Below, piece by piece: positions 4,643-5,863 of a DNA stretch of 5,863 bases; the stretch's first letter is position 1; every line of letters begins with the position of its first letter. A model generated the notes under the pieces. The model had not been told where the DNA came from. It ran no database searches and worked only from the letters and a program-made list of their open reading frames with translations. This DNA comes from Haloarculaceae archaeon (GTDB taxonomy: Archaea; Halobacteriota; Halobacteria; Halobacteriales; Haloarculaceae). Both the position numbers and the translations under genes were made by a program. The stretch spans positions 1 through 5,863 of the forward strand of contig JAHENO010000312.1 in assembly GCA_018609945.1 (NCBI GenBank). The letters run 5' to 3'.

Positions 4643-5863
4643 TCAGTCGCCGGCTCCGGCCGCTCTGGGCTCCGGTTCCGGCCCGCCGGCGCGTTGCCGG
4701 AGGGCAATCACGGCAATCAGACCGAGACCGGCGAGGTCGGTCACCATGGTCGTAGCGATCAACAGGACGGCACCCACGACTAGCAGGCCCCGTTCGACGC
4801 GGGTCGATGGTGCGAGCAGGTATCCCTGCGTCCCGGCCGAAAGCACTACCACCCCGAGGATGCCCGTTACCGCCGCGAGAGCGATCTCCGTCGTACTCCC
4901 GATCAACAGCAACTCCGGCCCGAAGACGAACAGATACGGGACGAGAAAGCCCGCAAGCGCGAGGTTGACGGCGGTGAGTCCTGTCTTCCAGGGATCCGAG
5001 CCCGCGATGCCGCTCGCGGTGAACACAGCCAGCATGATCGGGGGCGTGATCGCGCTGATGATGCCGAAGTAGAAAATGAACAGGTGGGCGGCGATGAGTT
5101 CCACGCCGAATTGGACGAGCGCCGGTGCCCCAAGCGCCGCCAGCACCACGTAGGCAGCCGTCGTCGGCAACCCCATCCCGAGCACGATCGAGGAAACCAT
5201 CGTCAAGACGAGCGCGATGAGCAAGACCCCGCCCGAGAACGTCGCGATGAGCGAACTGAATTTGAGTCCGAGTCCCGTCAGCGTCACCATCCCGACAACG
5301 AGCCCTGCGGTGGCACACGCCGCTGCGACCGGCACGGTCATCCGCAGACCACGGTCGAGCGCGGACACGGTCGTGCGGATCCCGGATTCGATGATCCGCC
5401 GGACTTCGGCGACGTCGCCGTTCCCGACGGCCCGCGCGAACCCGACGGCCGTGTCCTTCGGAACGCTGACGACGCCGGTCAGCAGGATCGCATAGAACGC
5501 CGCGAGCATTGCCGAGAAGCCACTCACCAGCAGCCACACCAGCACGATAAGCGGGATCAGGAAGTGGCCACCGGTCCGAAGGAGGGTCAATGGGTCCGGC
5601 AGTTCCGACGCGGGAACGCCTTTCAGTCCCTCCCGCTTGGCGCGGAAATGGACCGCGGCGCCGATAGCCAAAAAGTACAGGAGCGCGGGAATCGCGGCCG
5701 CCGCGATGATCTCCACGTAGGGAATGCCCGTCCAGGCGGACATGATGAACGCCCCGGCGCCCATCACCGGCGGCATGATCTGTCCACCGCTCGACGCCGA
5801 GGATTCGACGGCAGCGGAGTACCGACTCGAGAAGCCCGTCCGTTTCATCAAGGGAATCGTGAA
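4643..5863 (-). CDS. TRAP-type transporter, fused permease (C-terminal part)
   Basis: The visible part is 406 residues, cut at the right edge; the start codon lies outside the window. In-frame codons before the first internal ATG read FTIPL, so the apparent starts near 5846-5851 are not the real start. The protein belongs to the DctM-like, fused small-plus-large TRAP permeases (the TAXI-type 4TM/12TM class), usually 600 or more residues, so roughly the C-terminal half to two-thirds is seen. Motifs: FTIPLMKRTG then SSGGQIMPPVMGAGAFIM (24-41), MGLPTTAAYVVLAALGAPAL (230-249), and HLFIFYFGIISAITPPIMLA (260-279) followed by SGIAGSDPWKTG (284-295), all typical of the DctM domain. About ten hydrophobic helices follow, then a Pro/Glu/Arg/Ala-rich cytoplasmic tail (390-406). 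It would import an organic solute by cation symport with an extracellular TAXI-type binding protein, expected to be encoded upstream, beyond the window. The substrate is unknown. It is convergent with the universal stress protein gene. Confidence 0.92.
   Translation of the reverse strand, partial: FTIPLMKRTGFSSRYSAAVESSASSGGQIMPPVMGAGAFIMSAWTGIPYVEIIAAAAIPALLYFLAIGAAVHFRAKREGLKGVPASELPDPLTLLRTGGHFLIPLIVLVWLLVSGFSAMLAAFYAILLTGVVSVPKDTAVGFARAVGNGDVAEVRRIIESGIRTTVSALDRGLRMTVPVAAACATAGLVVGMVTLTGLGLKFSSLIATFSGGVLLIALVLTMVSSIVLGMGLPTTAAYVVLAALGAPALVQFGVELIAAHLFIFYFGIISAITPPIMLAVFTASGIAGSDPWKTGLTAVNLALAGFLVPYLFVFGPELLLIGSTTEIALAAVTGILGVVVLSAGTQGYLLAPSTRVERGLLVVGAVLLIATTMVTDLAGLGLIAVIALRQRAGGPEPEPRAAGAGD

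Noticed and set aside
4536..5537. A 333-codon minus-strand frame overlapping the TRAP permease.
   Set aside because: It is out of frame with the permease, which has clear conserved motifs; the alternative translation is Arg/Asp-rich with no domain. It is a composition shadow.
5843..5851. TTG/ATG codons near the right edge as the start of the TRAP permease.
   Set aside because: In-frame residues upstream (FTIPL) belong to the conserved FTIPLMKRTG motif and the family is much longer, so the gene is cut by the window rather than starting here.

Overview
The window looks like a piece of haloarchaeal chromosome. The coding frames are strongly biased to G or C at the third codon position. The predicted soluble proteins are rich in Asp and Glu, as expected for a salt-in cytoplasm. 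The visible promoter elements are archaeal TATA-like boxes about 25 bases from a start. I cannot assign a genus from sequence alone.

Left edge (1-389): the last 39 codons of an unidentified plus-strand gene end at a TAA at 119-121. About 270 bases without a convincing gene follow, holding two compact hairpins and an acidic open stretch of doubtful status. Middle (390-3413): three minus-strand genes. Read in their own direction these are a 327-residue conserved-looking acidic protein with a C-terminal coiled coil (function unknown), then a branched-chain amino acid aminotransferase (IlvE type), then an EamA/DMT-type membrane transporter. The aminotransferase and transporter genes are 21 bases apart and probably cotranscribed. 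The coiled-coil gene and the aminotransferase each have their own TATA-like element.

Right of these (3414-4188) is a poorly coding, AT-richer stretch. It begins with a small acidic minus-strand reading frame (46 codons from its first ATG) whose coding character continues upstream without a start codon, which suggests a decayed or truncated gene. A plus-strand universal stress protein with an intact ATP-binding motif (4189-4608) follows. It converges, 34 bases apart, on the C-terminal 406 codons of a fused TRAP-type transporter permease that runs off the right edge. USP-family proteins next to TRAP transporters are a known association, so these two genes are the most likely functional pair here.

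I found no CRISPR array, rRNA, tRNA or complete mobile element, and no convincing new multi-gene system. The items most worth a second look are a 23-codon leader reading frame that overlaps the aminotransferase start by ATGA and begins where transcription should start, the gene remnant at 3464-3867, and the paired hairpins at 191-237.
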